A DNA stretch of 64,000 nt, taken from contig MEDY01000139.1 in NCBI GenBank assembly GCA_001724265.1, positions 1 through 64,000 of the forward strand. Reading direction: 5' to 3'. The notes below the pieces were generated by a model. That model saw nothing but the letters and a program-made list of their open reading frames with translations. It searched no databases and was not told the origin of the DNA. This document shows, piece by piece, positions 47,635-60,200 of the stretch. Every line of letters starts with the position of its first letter. Within the stretch, counting starts at the first letter, position 1. The translations under genes were made by a program, and so were the position numbers. Origin of the DNA: Rhizaria sp. SCN 62-66 (lineage: Eukaryota; Rhizaria, unplaced).

Positions 47635-50157
47635 TTAGCAGCGAATATGCACTGCCTATCCAATAGCACCACAGCACCTCCTCGACAAAGCCGCCTCAAA
47701 GTGCTTCACAATTGCAGCGCTGAAAAGTTCCCGCTTACGATTGTCATCTGCGCGAGCCTCACCCACGCGAGCATCGTCATAATAAGCGTCGTTGTCCTCC
47801 CACGCGCCTTTTGGCACACACGACACGACGCGACCAACGGGGACCGCGCCACGGAGCAGGCGTTTCGGGCACGGCTTAAAGACAATGAACCACGGTGAGT
47901 CATGCGATTCGAACACGTTTAATGAGGGAAGCGCACTGCGGGGGTACATCAGCACCGTGCCGACCGGGTAAATCACAGAGGAGGCGCCCGCGCTCGCGTC
48001 AGCATGCGCAGAGTCCGGTGCGTACTCGCCGTAGACTACGTCAGTTTCAGGAAGCAATCCCGGTGGGGTAAAACAAGGAACGTCGGAATGCAAGCGGAAT
48101 AGAGCGAGGAACGGCAGCGACGCAGCAGTTTCAACGAGACCCTGAGGCACAAAACAAGTGTGGAGCCTGGTGCCGAGGGCGCTGGTGGACGCTGCCACAC
48201 GGAAATACGCGGCGTTACACGGAAACCTTGTGTCGTCGATCCGGATCCCCATTTCGTAGTCGTTCTGCCGCCGGTCAGAGTGGTCCAGATACATCGAAAA
48301 ATTCAAGTCTAACCCCCTGTACGTGTGCTCAAAGGCCGCGACCAGAGTGCATTCACGCGCCCTGGCCTGTAGCAGAGACAACAGTGCGGGGGACGGCGTC
48401 GTACGAGCGCGCGATTGCGGAGAGTGTGCTTCATTATCGACATCACCATCGTCACAGTCGCGGTTCTCGTCCTTCGCATCTGGTGGCGGGCAGCCACTTT
48501 GTTCCAGAGTACACGAGATGTATGCATCAAATGCGGCACGCCAATCCTTTTGCGACTGCATAAACACCTGAAGCTCTGCAAGCGTTTGCAGGCGAAGCTG
48601 TTCCGTTTCTTCGGTATCCGGTGCAATCACTGCCATCCTTGCAAGGAGAGCCCGTAGCTGCGCCAGATCTTGCATCACAAGGTCGCCACCGCTCGTTTGC
48701 AGGCACTCATCGTAGCGCAGCAGCTCAAGTGCTTGTAACCCATTCTCAGCAATGAACTGTGCCAAAAAGGGGTTCCGCGGCGCAGCGCCCCTATTCCGCA
48801 CTGCAGGGCCAGGCGACGTGTCACTGGTACTGATCATAGTGCGCAGTACACGCAAAACGCGTGCTACTTTCTTGCCCGTCATGCAATCCAAGGCAGAACG
48901 ACTTTCGCGGTCGTGATGCGTAAGCACAGGATACAAAAGATGCAAACAACAAATCTTCATTGCATCCTTGGCGAGCAAGTCCCGCGCTGCAAGTGTCACA
49001 TCAGGGGCCGATGTGAGAATGTTATCAAACAACCACACCGCGCCGCTGAGCAAGTTGCACGCAAACCGGGAGTTCCCACTGGACTTGTGGTGAGTCCAGT
49101 AAAGGATGTTCGCAAGGCCGCGCGCTTGGGTGATGCGTTGCGCAAACTCAGGGAGTTTGGTTGCTAACTCCGCGAACAGCTCAGTCGCGTTCAGCAGGTC
49201 TTCATAAGAGGTAAACTGTTGTGCATCGACTTGCATAAGAATACGATCAAGGCGAGGCTGCGTGAATGCGAGCGCAACCGTGTCGTCGTCAAACATGTGG
49301 AGATAAAATAGAAGATTTTCTAGGATCCAGCTGTCGGAGATATCAAACATATCATCAAAGCAATTACTGACCACAAAATCCGCGAGATCGCGGCGGCGCT
49401 CTGCGTTATAAGAGTCGTCATCTCCATCAGACTTCAACAAACGGCGCAGCGCAACGACAGACTCAACGTAGACGTGCCGGTCCCGTCCTGAGAGTGACGC
49501 GTGACGCTCAAGAGTGCCGCGGAGCAGAGGGACAAATGCAGACACAGCGGTGTACGGAAGGCGGGACATGATAACCGCACCGGAGTCAAGTGCGGTGATA
49601 ATGGTGGAGATTTCGGTGTGGTAGGCATCGCAGTGAGTCCCAGATGAGCCCAGACGGTGGCACTCTTGCTCATCAATGTCGCGCATGTGCGAAAGCAGAA
49701 GCTCCACTGCAGTCTCCCTCGTAGATAGAGATAAGATCGAGGTCTTTGCAACATCAGCCACAACATGGAGAAGCAAGTGCGTATCTGTGTCGACCTCTTT
49801 CCCAACGACATGAGCGAGGAGCTTCTCAACTACGCTGCATTCGGCGAGCAAGTCGTTTCCACTGAAGACAATGTCGCCAGATTGCGCCGGGAAACAGTCA
49901 GACAGTCTTTTAAGCAGAGCAACAATGAGGCGAAGTCGCCTATTGCCGACGTCTACGGTGCCGCAGGGCTCAAGCGATTGCAGGAGGAGTGGGATGACCC
50001 CACCCTCCTGGAGCACGCCGATTGCGCCCTCAGGACATCGAGCAATCGACTCCGTGAGTTGAAATATAGCAGAGTCGCCAACCTCAAGCGTTTTAAGGGA
50101 TATTATACCGGATACCGCATTGTGGAGCTACTTGAGCTAGACTTTCGTACGTTCCAT
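47635..50157 (-). CDS. Large helical-repeat-like protein, frame crosses three TAG codons
   Basis: Not recognised. One minus-strand frame of 841 codons runs from ATG 50157 to TAA 47635-47637. It contains only TAG interruptions: 50137-50139, 50128-50130 and 47656-47658. The last TAG is followed by six codons and then TAA. The N-terminal part looks armadillo-like (AIFQLTESIARCPEGAIGVL, GGVIPLLLQSL), with Leu-rich helices through about residue 500. An acidic, Ser/Pro-rich linker follows, then a C-terminal domain with SMYLDHSDRRQNDYEMGIRI and GTRLHTCFVPQGLVETAA. If TAG is a stop, translation must begin after 50128 and no in-frame ATG is close, so the TAG-sense model explains the 5' end better. The frame stays open upstream of 50157 to a TAA at 50257, so an earlier exon is possible. 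Confidence 0.6.
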
Positions 50158-51238
50158 CCTCAACGACGAGATCTTCACAAAGAAGTCAGGCGATGACCAA
50201 AGGAGCAACACGCGAGTAGTAAGCGGAGGGGTCTGTTTGTTACGAAATCGGCAATCTTACGCTCTAACTTCCCACTGGTAGGTCGTGCTGTGTGCACCTT
50301 GTGTGCCTTCTGTGTGAGCGGTTTGTTCGAAGCGAAGTGGACGGTAGTACGCAGTGTTTGTAGTGAGTTTAGGGTTGGGGCTACCTACAACAAGAACAGT
50401 CACGATAGAAATATTATTAACGTGACAAGTCAAAACGCCCAAAAAACCGATGATAAAAGTCACACAGGCACATTGGACGATGTAGTTACTGTGCACAGAA
50501 CGGTTTATATTAACGACACTCTCTGGAGTTAACTTGACACCCCCCAGCCAAGCAGATGACACCATGTATCTTAAGGCCATCATTTTGTGATGTCCTGCTC
50601 GTCAAATCAGGATATGCACGCGGTATCTAGAGGTGTCACTTTTCCAGCAGTTCATTCTTATTTTGGCATTTCTTTGAGACTTTGTTATGTTGCGCACATG
50701 CGTAGTTCCTGGCCGCTCACCTGTGCCGTGTGACTGGGATCGTCCACCACGCTTTCGTTGTCTGAGTGGATTAGATTGTCTACATTAGAGACATATTATT
50801 CGCGTTATTGGTTGATTGATGAGGATTGTATACGCTAATTTTGCATTTTATTGTTCAATCTTCTTCCAGACGCCGCATTAGTGGTGTCTCCCTAGGGCTT
50901 CGTGGTCACTTCCGTTTCTCGGAGACGCGCTAAATATTCATAGGATATTCACATAATGACAAGCATCAATATCATAATTCTTTGATTATGTCACGATTTG
51001 CGCGTTGATACGTCAAATGCCCGGATGTGGACGGTTCATGTTGCAATGTAGTTTCGAAATCGCTATTTATCTTTCGTCGCATAAGCTCATTGCATCTCTC
51101 CTTTTCCTTCCATTTTGCACGTCTGCGCACACAGTTCCAGTTCGCACACACGCTTACCACCCATCGCAGCACTACATCTCGCGACACTGGTACACACTTT
51201 GCATGTGCGCGTCTCGCTTGTGCCCCTAGCAGTAACGA
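50158..51238. promoter_or_regulatory. Divergent promoter region upstream of the cyclase
   Basis: 1.08 kb of AT-richer DNA between two divergent genes. An in-frame open stretch to 50257 and a 109-codon frame at 50257-50583 (-) are not clearly coding. The cyclase ATG follows an in-frame TAA closely. No RNA gene or defined element seen. Confidence 0.4.
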
Positions 51239-54200
51239 ATGAACGGCCACACGCGTCGCGGCAGCAGCGCCGCCTCGCTCCTCGTTCCCCCCGGCTCCAC
51301 TGCCTCCGGCAGCGGCGGCCTCAACGCGAACGCGCTCGGCGACGGCCCCCGTCCTTACGGTACTGATTTCACCAATGCCATTCACCCCACGGTTGCTCCG
51401 CTTGCTGTCTCTCTCGCGTCTCAGAGCGCGTCTGACTCGACCGCGGCCGCGTCCGCAGCTGCGTTCGCTCCTGCAAGCTCTGCATCGCTGTCGACGTCGA
51501 CGTCGCTCGCGCACAGTCGTTCTGCCGCCGACGCGTACGGGCCCGTGCAGCAGAGCGCCTCACAGCCCGCTGGCGCGCAGTCTGCGTCTGCGTCCGCGTT
51601 TGCGTCGGCGTCAGCGTCGGCGTCAGCGTCAGCGTCTGTTTCGCTGTCCATCGCCTCTGTTCCACACAGTGGGCCGCCTGGCGCGGCCAACGCTGCTGCT
51701 GCCACTGCTGGAGACGGCGCGAACGGCTCTGGCGGCGGCGCTGGGCAACATAAGCTGCAGCTCCCACGGTCTCCATCGCCGCTGCCGCCGCTGTCGCCGG
51801 CGCAGTCACAACCGCTGCACGCGCACACACACGCACACGCGTACGCGCACACACACGCACACGGACACGGGCGGCACTTGCAGTTGTCGCCGCTGCCGCC
51901 GTCGCCGCTGAGCGGCGCGTCCCAGAGTCACTCTTCCGCTGCCCACGGTCACTCTGTCCACGGTCACCAGCCCCCGGGGGCTGCGCAGAGTGGCAGCACT
52001 CAACCGGGTTCACTGGGGGCATATATTCACCACTCGCGGCCACCGTCGCGCACCAACACGCGCATGAGCGACGACAGGACCAGCAGCAACGGCAGCAGCA
52101 ACAACAGCAACAACAACAGCAGTAGCAGCAGCAACGCCATGGACCGCAGCAGCAGTAGTATCAACTCTCTTCACCAACACCAGCAATTACAGCAGTCGCC
52201 GCAGTCGCCGCAGAAGCAACATCAGCTCGACGGGCCTGGTCAAAATCCGCACGGCAACGCGCGCGCGAGCACAAGCCAAGAATTTTACCGCAGAAGTGGC
52301 AGACCGGGTCACCATACGCATCGCCAGCACCAGCCTCAGCCCTACCATCATAATCAACAGCAACATCAGCTGCAACACCAAGAACAGCAGCCGGCGTCAT
52401 ATCTCCAGCTTGGGAGGCGAAACAGCAGCAGCAGCAGTAGCAGCAGCAACGCTAGCAGCAGCGCCAGCGCCAGCAGCGTGCAGCCGCAGCTGTTTGTATC
52501 CACCCCTAACACAACCACGCACACGCTCGGCAGCAGCCTCAGCTTCGGGGGCCCACACCACAGCAACAGCAGCAGCAGCAGCAGCGGCGGCGACAGCGGC
52601 AGCGGCAGCGGCAGCGGCCACGGCAGCGGCAGCGGCCACGGTGGCGGCCGCGGTAGCAGCGGCGGCGCAGCGGGCTCTGCACAGTTCTACGCCCCCGCGG
52701 CCGCGGCAGCGTACTTGTCATCATCTTTGTCGTCGTCAGCGTACAACACCAACGTGGGCGGGTACTACATCGGCGCTGCGAGCCTCCTCAGCCACGGCCA
52801 CGGCCACAACCTGCTGCACTCGACGACGGTGCCGTCGCCGCGGCGCTCGCTGCAGATCACCACGCGCACGCCGTCGCCGCGGCCGCCCGCTCCGCCGGGC
52901 CAGCCGCCTGCGCACCAGTCGCCCGCGCACCGGCGACCCACGCCTGCCCCGTCGCCCTCGCCTGTGGCAGCCTCATCTGTGGCAGCCTCGCCGGTTGCGG
53001 CGGCCCGCAGTGGTCAGCCTCCGCGCAGAGGCAACGGGAGGAGTGGCAACGGCAACGGCAACGGCGGCGCCAGTGGCAGACAGACGCCGGCTGCCTCGCC
53101 CAAAGCAGAGGCGCCGACGGCGACCGGGCCCGCTCTCAGCGCTGGTCTGACGCCCGTGTCTCTCTCCGCCACCGTGCCAGTGCCGTTGTCGGTGCCGGTG
53201 CCTGCGGGCGCGAGCGGCGGGGGCAACGTCACGCCGGCACGCCGGTTCTGGACCGACGGGCCCGCGCTGGCGGCCGCGGCGGCCGCGACGGCGACCCGAC
53301 CGGGCACCGTGGGCGCGGCCATGGCCGAACACGCCACCACCGGCCATGGCCAAGGCGGTGGCGGCGGCGGATGCTACGCTCGGAGCGGTGAGGCGAAGAG
53401 CAGCGACGCAGCCGCCACAGCTGTTGCAGGCAGCGGCAGCAGCAGTAGCAACAGCAGTACTAGTGCTTGTTTTGCATCGCCGCAGCCTTTGTCGCTGACA
53501 CCGTCGCCGTCGCCGTCGCCGACATCTTCCGCGCAGCTCGCGCGGGCCGCGGCCGCGGCTGCGGCGGCAACGCTGGCGGCGGCGACGGCGGCCGAGGCGA
53601 GCAGCAGCCGGTTCCCGCTGCTGGCGTCGCAGGCGGCGGCGGGCGGCGTGCCCGCGCCGCCGCTACTGCCGCTGTGGCGCAAGCCTGGCGGCCTCTCGCC
53701 GCGCTCTGCGCTGCCCTCGCCGCACCACCAGGAGCAGCGGCAGGAGCAACAACAGCAGCATCAACAACAACAGCAGCACGATAGACATACACAGCAGCCA
53801 CTGCACCAGGATCATCAATATCAGAGCGATCACGCGAGACTGTTTGAGCAGCAGCAGCAGCAGCAATTGATGCAGCAGCTCCGACAGCACAAGCAGCAAC
53901 TACTGCAACAGGTGCACGCGCAGGCCCAGTCGCGCCCGTGGCCGCCGCTGACGCCGTCGCCGTCGCGGCCCTCATCGCGGCCGCAGTCGCGTAGCGGTAC
54001 CGGGGCGACGCGTCCGCCGTCGCGCATCGGCCACTCTCGCCCACCGTCACGGCTTGAATTCTCGACGGGGGGACGCCTTGACTTTACGTCGGCGGTTCGT
54101 GGCGACGGGAGCTCCACCAGCACCTCGTCGGGGCCGCTGTCAAGCGCGGGCACTGTGTCGGCAGCGGCCTCCATGTCGCATAGTGGGATGCAGTCGCAGC

Positions 54201-57200
54201 CGCTGCACCACCAGCAGCCTGCGCTGTACCAGCACCAGATCCACCACTCGCACTCGAATCTGCAAATGCAGCCGCAGTCGCGGCACAACAATGACCCGGG
54301 CGCGCACCCGCAGCACTGGTCCCCGCGGTACAGCGTCGGCAGCAGCAGCAGCAGCAGCGCCAGCTCGCCGTATCGCGGCAGCACCAGCGCGCACGACTAC
54401 GCCCCGGACGCGTTTGCGCACAGCAGTCACTACGAAGTCGGCTCCGCTCCGTTCACGAGCCATCGTCTCGACTTCGGGGCAGTCGACTGCCGGCCCTCCG
54501 ATGCGGAGAGCGCGCGACCTAACATCGAGCTATCAAGCCACAGCTTTAGCCGCACTGTGTCGCGCGAGGGCTTCCAAAGCGTGCATTCTCAGTCTCCATA
54601 CCAGCTTTACCACAACCACCAACAGCCGCAACAGCAGCAGCAACACCACCAGCAGCAGCACTGGCAGCAATCGCCTCCGCATCTGATGCCACTATCCCAG
54701 TCGCAGCCACAGCCTGCGCCTGAGACAACCACGAGCGCGCTGATTGTTGACGACGGCACGACTTCGAGCTCCAGCTCCAGCTTCACGCGCAGCGGCAGCG
54801 CCAGCAGCAGCGCTGCTGGAAGCGCGACCGAGCACAACGTCGACGGCGAGACCAGGGACACGGACGGCGATGACAGCGACGACTATGCCGGTGCGCGCCT
54901 GTCGTTTTCGCGCCACCACAGCAACTACACCGACTCTGACCACGTCAATCCCGGTGGCAACACGGCGAACGGCAACAGCTTTGTCGTCATCGCTGGCGAC
55001 GTCCGCAGCGGGCTCTCGCTCCGTGACGGCGACTGCGCTGCGGACAACTGCGACGCCGCAGTGGCCACGACGGGCGAGATTGTCATGACGGGTACCCGCG
55101 CCGAGAGCCCGAACAGCAAACACATCCGCAACAACAGCCGCGTGTTGAGCCGAGTCCCCAGCAGCGGTGGCGCGCCCCGGAACCGACACAGCAGCCGCCG
55201 CAGCAGCTCCGGCGCGCACCACCTCCGCCACCACAGCCCCGCGTCGATGGCCGACAACAGCGGTGCCGGGCAGAGCGGGCTCTCTGGCGGCGCGCACAAG
55301 CGGCGCAGCCGGAGCAAGCACCCTACTCTGGCGGACACCGACGCCCCGAACGCGGCGGCCTCTGCGGCCGCGGGCGGCGCGAGCGGGCGCCGCACGACGG
55401 CGGACAGCGACGCGAGCAGCGGCGCAATTGTGACCGCGGTGATCCCGGACACGTTCGCGCAGTCGGGGTTGGGCCGGCGGCTGACGATGATGGCCGCGAC
55501 CTCGGCCGGCAGCTCTGTCACCACCACTACCACCGCGACCGCGACCTCCCCTGCGACTGCGACGGCGGCGACGACCGAGGCCGACGGTCTCAGCTCAGTC
55601 ACGCGCGCCGACTCGCTCACGGCGACGGTGGCGACGGTAACGGCGACCGCGACGGCCAGTCGCACCGTGAGCGCCGTCGCGCGGCAGCTCGCTGCCGTCG
55701 ACGTCTCCGCGCCTAGCACGGTCGACCGCGGCGCGCTGGCGCTCACTGGGTGCGGCAGCGGCGGCGGCAGCGGCAGCGGCGACAGCCTCGGTCAGGCGCC
55801 GCATTTGACGACGGACCTGTTGACGCCGCACTCGGTCACGGCGTCATCGCCGTCAGTGCTGCTCTCGCCCACCAATAGTACCGCGGCCGCGGCCGCCGCG
55901 GCCACAGCGACGGCCGCCGTGATCGCCGCCGCCGCGGTCAACGCTGCGGGCAACGTCGGCGGCGCGGCCGTCTCTGGCAGCGGTGCCGGACCGATGAGCC
56001 CGCGCCCGGGCGGGTATCTGCGCCGCGTGAGCATCGCTTCGGTCCCCTCGCTCCTCGTTGCCACGCAACAGGGCGGCGGCGGCGGCGGCTTACTTTCTGA
56101 GAGGCACGCGCAGGGGGCCGCGCCGTGGCTGCACAGCCCTCTTCACGGCCAAGTCATCACCCCTGGGCACGGCCGCGTCGGCACCCCCGCGAGTGCGAGC
56201 ATCAACACCCCCAGTAATCTAAGCACCCCTGGCTCGACCTCCCTCGGCTCACGCGGGCTGCTCCTGTCACCGCAAGCCACGGCCGCGCACGTGATGTCGC
56301 CCGGCGGCGCCTACAGCACCGGCTCGTTTGCTGGCAGCACGTTCTCCGGTGGCGCGCGCACGCCGGGCTCGTTCCCGTCCGCGCAGTTGCGCGCGGGCCT
56401 GCCTGCCGGCGTTGCCAGCGTGAACGCGAGTCCTAGCGCGAATTCGTACTTCGTGACGCCGCTCACGTGCAATCCACGCGTCGTTTCTGGCCAGAACACG
56501 GGCGCCGCTGCAAACGGCGCAGCGGAGAACGCAGCGAGCGGGGTGCGACCCGACGAGCGGCTTGGAGTTGGTGAGTGGCAGTGGGGTTGGGAGGGTGGGA
56601 AGCAACAAAACTTGCCCAATACACCCGATAGCTCGACACCGCGGATGACAGAACCAGTGCAGGCACATGTTCAGAGAAACAAGGCGCGGGCTAAAACGGC
56701 GACGTCGATGAGACCTGCCACAATTGACACCTCCACGCTAGTGCAGACTGAATCCCACATGTCGACGTCGACACTGACTCAAACCAGTGCCCACATGGCG
56801 ACGCCTGAGAGCAGCTCTTTATCTCTGTCCACAACTGTTGGGCGTGTTGATGGCAGTATGGATGACAACAAGGCCCCTGGCCGTGGGGACAGTCGCAGAG
56901 ACCAAGCCAACTTCAGCGGCCAGGGCCCGCTGGACTGGCCGTCGCCGCGCTTTTTTCTGACCGAGCAGCAACAAAAACAACCATTCTACGTCAAGAATGA
57001 GGGCGTCGACGGGAACGTGGATGGTCTTGACGCTGACGCACTCCCGAGTGCGCTGTGTCCCACGGTTGTTCGCACGGACAGCACGAACAGTGTGACCGCG
57101 GGTGCTTCTGGACTCTTTAGCTCCTTCTCACCGGCTACGAGGCCGCGGCCGCAGTCGCCGTCACATGTGTCTCCGTTTGCTCACTTGTCTACGCTCTCCG

Positions 57201-60200
57201 CAGCGGCTGCGGTTGCAACGGCGGCTGAGCATGTCGACTTAGAGCAGCGCAGTCCGGTACACGGCCGTGACTTCCTTGTGCATGGACCTCTGTCTGACAG
57301 TGAAAGCGATAATGCCGGCGAAAACGACGTCGACGAGGCTTTGCAAGCGACACAACTTGTGTTCGACCAGCAGGATCATTACGCTCAGAACTTGCAACCA
57401 GAGTGCGACTATGATGAAGGCGATGATTATGACTGCAGCCCAAGCAGCAATCGAAATGCTATTGACTCCTTTGATCAAGAGCATCTTGCTGCGCACGGTC
57501 GTTTAACCGATTCTTGTACCAGCAGGAGCAGGCAGCTGCGGTTGTCGCAAATGCCGCGCGCGAGCTTCAGTGACAACAAATCGATGAGCGCGAACGAGAC
57601 GAGCAACAACGACATGAGCAGCAGCAACGTGACGAACACGCACAGCGACGATGTCGAGGAGAATGTTGCTGTCTACAGTGTCAAGCACAATGCCTCTCTA
57701 GACATTCGCTATCCTCATGCAGCCACCGCGACCGGCGCTAGCACAAGTGTTTCGTCTCAGTCAATCTCCGCTGCCGGTGCAAACACACAGTCCGAGGCTG
57801 CTTACATGAACTCGAACAATGACGCCTCTCCTGACGTCCACTGTCAGTGCGGCGAGTGCGTTATTTGCGCACGCAGACGTCGTTTCAGGCTCTCGTTTGA
57901 TGCAATTTCTGACAGCGACAGCAGCAGTGGCTTCGGCACTAATATGACCAAGATCGAGAATGACGCCGAAATGATGCATAATGCGCGCGACCCAGCATCG
58001 TATGCTGAATGCTTAGGTAACGCGGCTGGAAACAACATTGATAGCGATAACATGGCCAATATTGCCCCGAACAGCAACGTCGACGCAACCATGAATAGTA
58101 TCACTCAGTACGAGTCCTTTAATGCGACCGAAGTCGCGGTAACTGCGACGAACGATGCCAACCTGCCTGGTTCTCCCGCGCCCATGATCGAGGCTAGAAA
58201 CGTGCGTGGTGGCATGCGCATCTCTTTGCGCGGCACTACTCGTGGCCGTGGACACCGGCGAAGTCGCTCGCAGAGCCTCAGTCGCTCGCACTCGCGATCG
58301 CGGTCACAGTCGCGGTCGCGGTCGCACTCGCAAGCGCAGTCGCCGCGCGCTGACGACAGCAGTCACAATAGCAACGCTCCGCACCAGCTGATGGGTGTGA
58401 ACGCTCACCTGATGCAGCGTCTCTGCCACTCAGCTCTCGATGATGATGGCGAGCGCGGCCTCGCACGGCCCCGCGGACACAGCCTCTCTGAGATGTCCGC
58501 TCAAAACGAGTGCGACAGCGAGTCCACCTCTGACCACAGCAGCGACGCGAGCAGTCTCACAGGAGATTCGCCAGCCATGTTCACTGAGCCCACGAAGCCG
58601 TCCACCCCCACCGTTCGCAGTACGAATACTCCCACGTCTCCCACGAGGCATTCGAGCCACAATGGTGTTACATGTGCCGCTATCAGTAACACCGTCAGTA
58701 CTGCCGCACCGAACGCGAGCCGTGCGCTTCAAGAGCTTTCGTTTGCAGGCTCACAGGCCAACAATAATCCGCTCATTTGCCGCACGAATGCAGCACTTGC
58801 TGGACCAATGGTCAGAAATGGTGACTGCGTAAGCGTGGCTGCTTTGACTGCGGGCACCGTGCTGAGCGCGGGCAGCGCCCTTCTCCGCGCCAGCAGCCTC
58901 GAGTCCCTTCGCAGTGCAGAGTCGGCCCTGTCGCTGTCGCTGCCCACGCCGACCATGTTTGGCGCCGGTGCTTCTGTCACGGAGCCGCCGACGCTGACTG
59001 TTGCGTCGCCAGTGTCGCACATGTCAACTGACTTAGCGACCGGGACGCCGCAAACCATGACGATGCCCGCGGGTGCGCTGTATGGAGGCGACGGCAACGG
59101 CAACACGGACGGGATTCACGCCGTTCCAGAGTATTTTGCGGATGATGATAACAACCTGTACGTGTCGTATGACGGCGGCGCCACGTTAGCGCCGCACCAG
59201 ACCACCGCTGACTGCGTCATTGTCGAGATGTCTCCAGACTCTGCTGCGTACGCAGCCTCAAGCGGCGCCTTATTTACAACTGACTCTTTGTCGCCACAGG
59301 CTGTTTTTGCGACGAGCGAGGGCACACTTGCGCCCACTCTTAAGCTGCGCCAAGAGCAACAACAACGAGCCGCGGCGCTGGCTGCTGAGCGCGCTGAGCG
59401 TGAGTCCGCGACCACAGCCGAGCTCGCAGCGAACGACGACCGCGTTGAGGGCCTCATCCTCGAGGCGCGCCGTGAGCCCGAGTTGCGTCGGTGGGAACGC
59501 GGCGAGACGCTGCTGCGCGCCAGCCTCGTCAACTCTGTCACACTTGCGTACGCCGATGACGAGAATGAGCGGTTGTACGCGAAAAGTCTGTTTGAGAATC
59601 GTCACACTCTCGTGTCGACACAGCTTGTGCCTGCGCTGTGGATGCTGGCGTTTGCGGCTGCGTTCACGTCCGCGGTCACTGCTACTCTGGCCTCAGCTGT
59701 GGCACCAGTGACTTCCCAGGCCGTTGCTCTCCACAATTCTGCGATCAGCATTGCTGGTGTCACCGTCTCTGGGGAGGGCGTGCTGGCTGCGATGGTGACT
59801 GCGATTGCCCGTATCACCGCATCACCGCTGACTCCTGCTCTGTCACTGTCTCTCGGCTCAACAGCGCCATTACTTCTTGCTTTCACCTCTCTCGTGAACC
59901 GCCACAGCAGCTCCGCACCTCGCTACATCAAGGACAAATACTCACACAACACTTACAAGGTCATTCACGGCGCAATGTGTCTGTTATTTGCACTTGCGCT
60001 GTTTGTTCCCTTGGTGCTGCTGCAATGCGACAGCGAGGTTGTCACAATTTTTTCCGTACTTTACGCCGTGGTTACCGTCACTCTCTTCGTTCTCCCGAGC
60101 CAGATTAGCTTGGCGCTCTGCGTTTTAATCACAATGACACTTGCTCTTTTCAGTACTGATGTAACCATGCTGGTCGCGGCCACATTATTTGTGGCAGTGG

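Noticed and set aside
47656-47658. TAG as the true stop of the 47.6-50.2 kb gene
   Set aside because: Cannot be excluded: only six codons separate it from a TAA. I extended to the TAA because TAG is crossed twice at the 5' end of the same gene.
50257-50583. 109-codon hydrophobic minus-strand frame upstream of the 47.6-50.2 kb gene, in the same frame
   Set aside because: Separated by a TAA, lower GC than neighbouring exons and no plausible intron (only about 28 nt available). Treated as promoter DNA.
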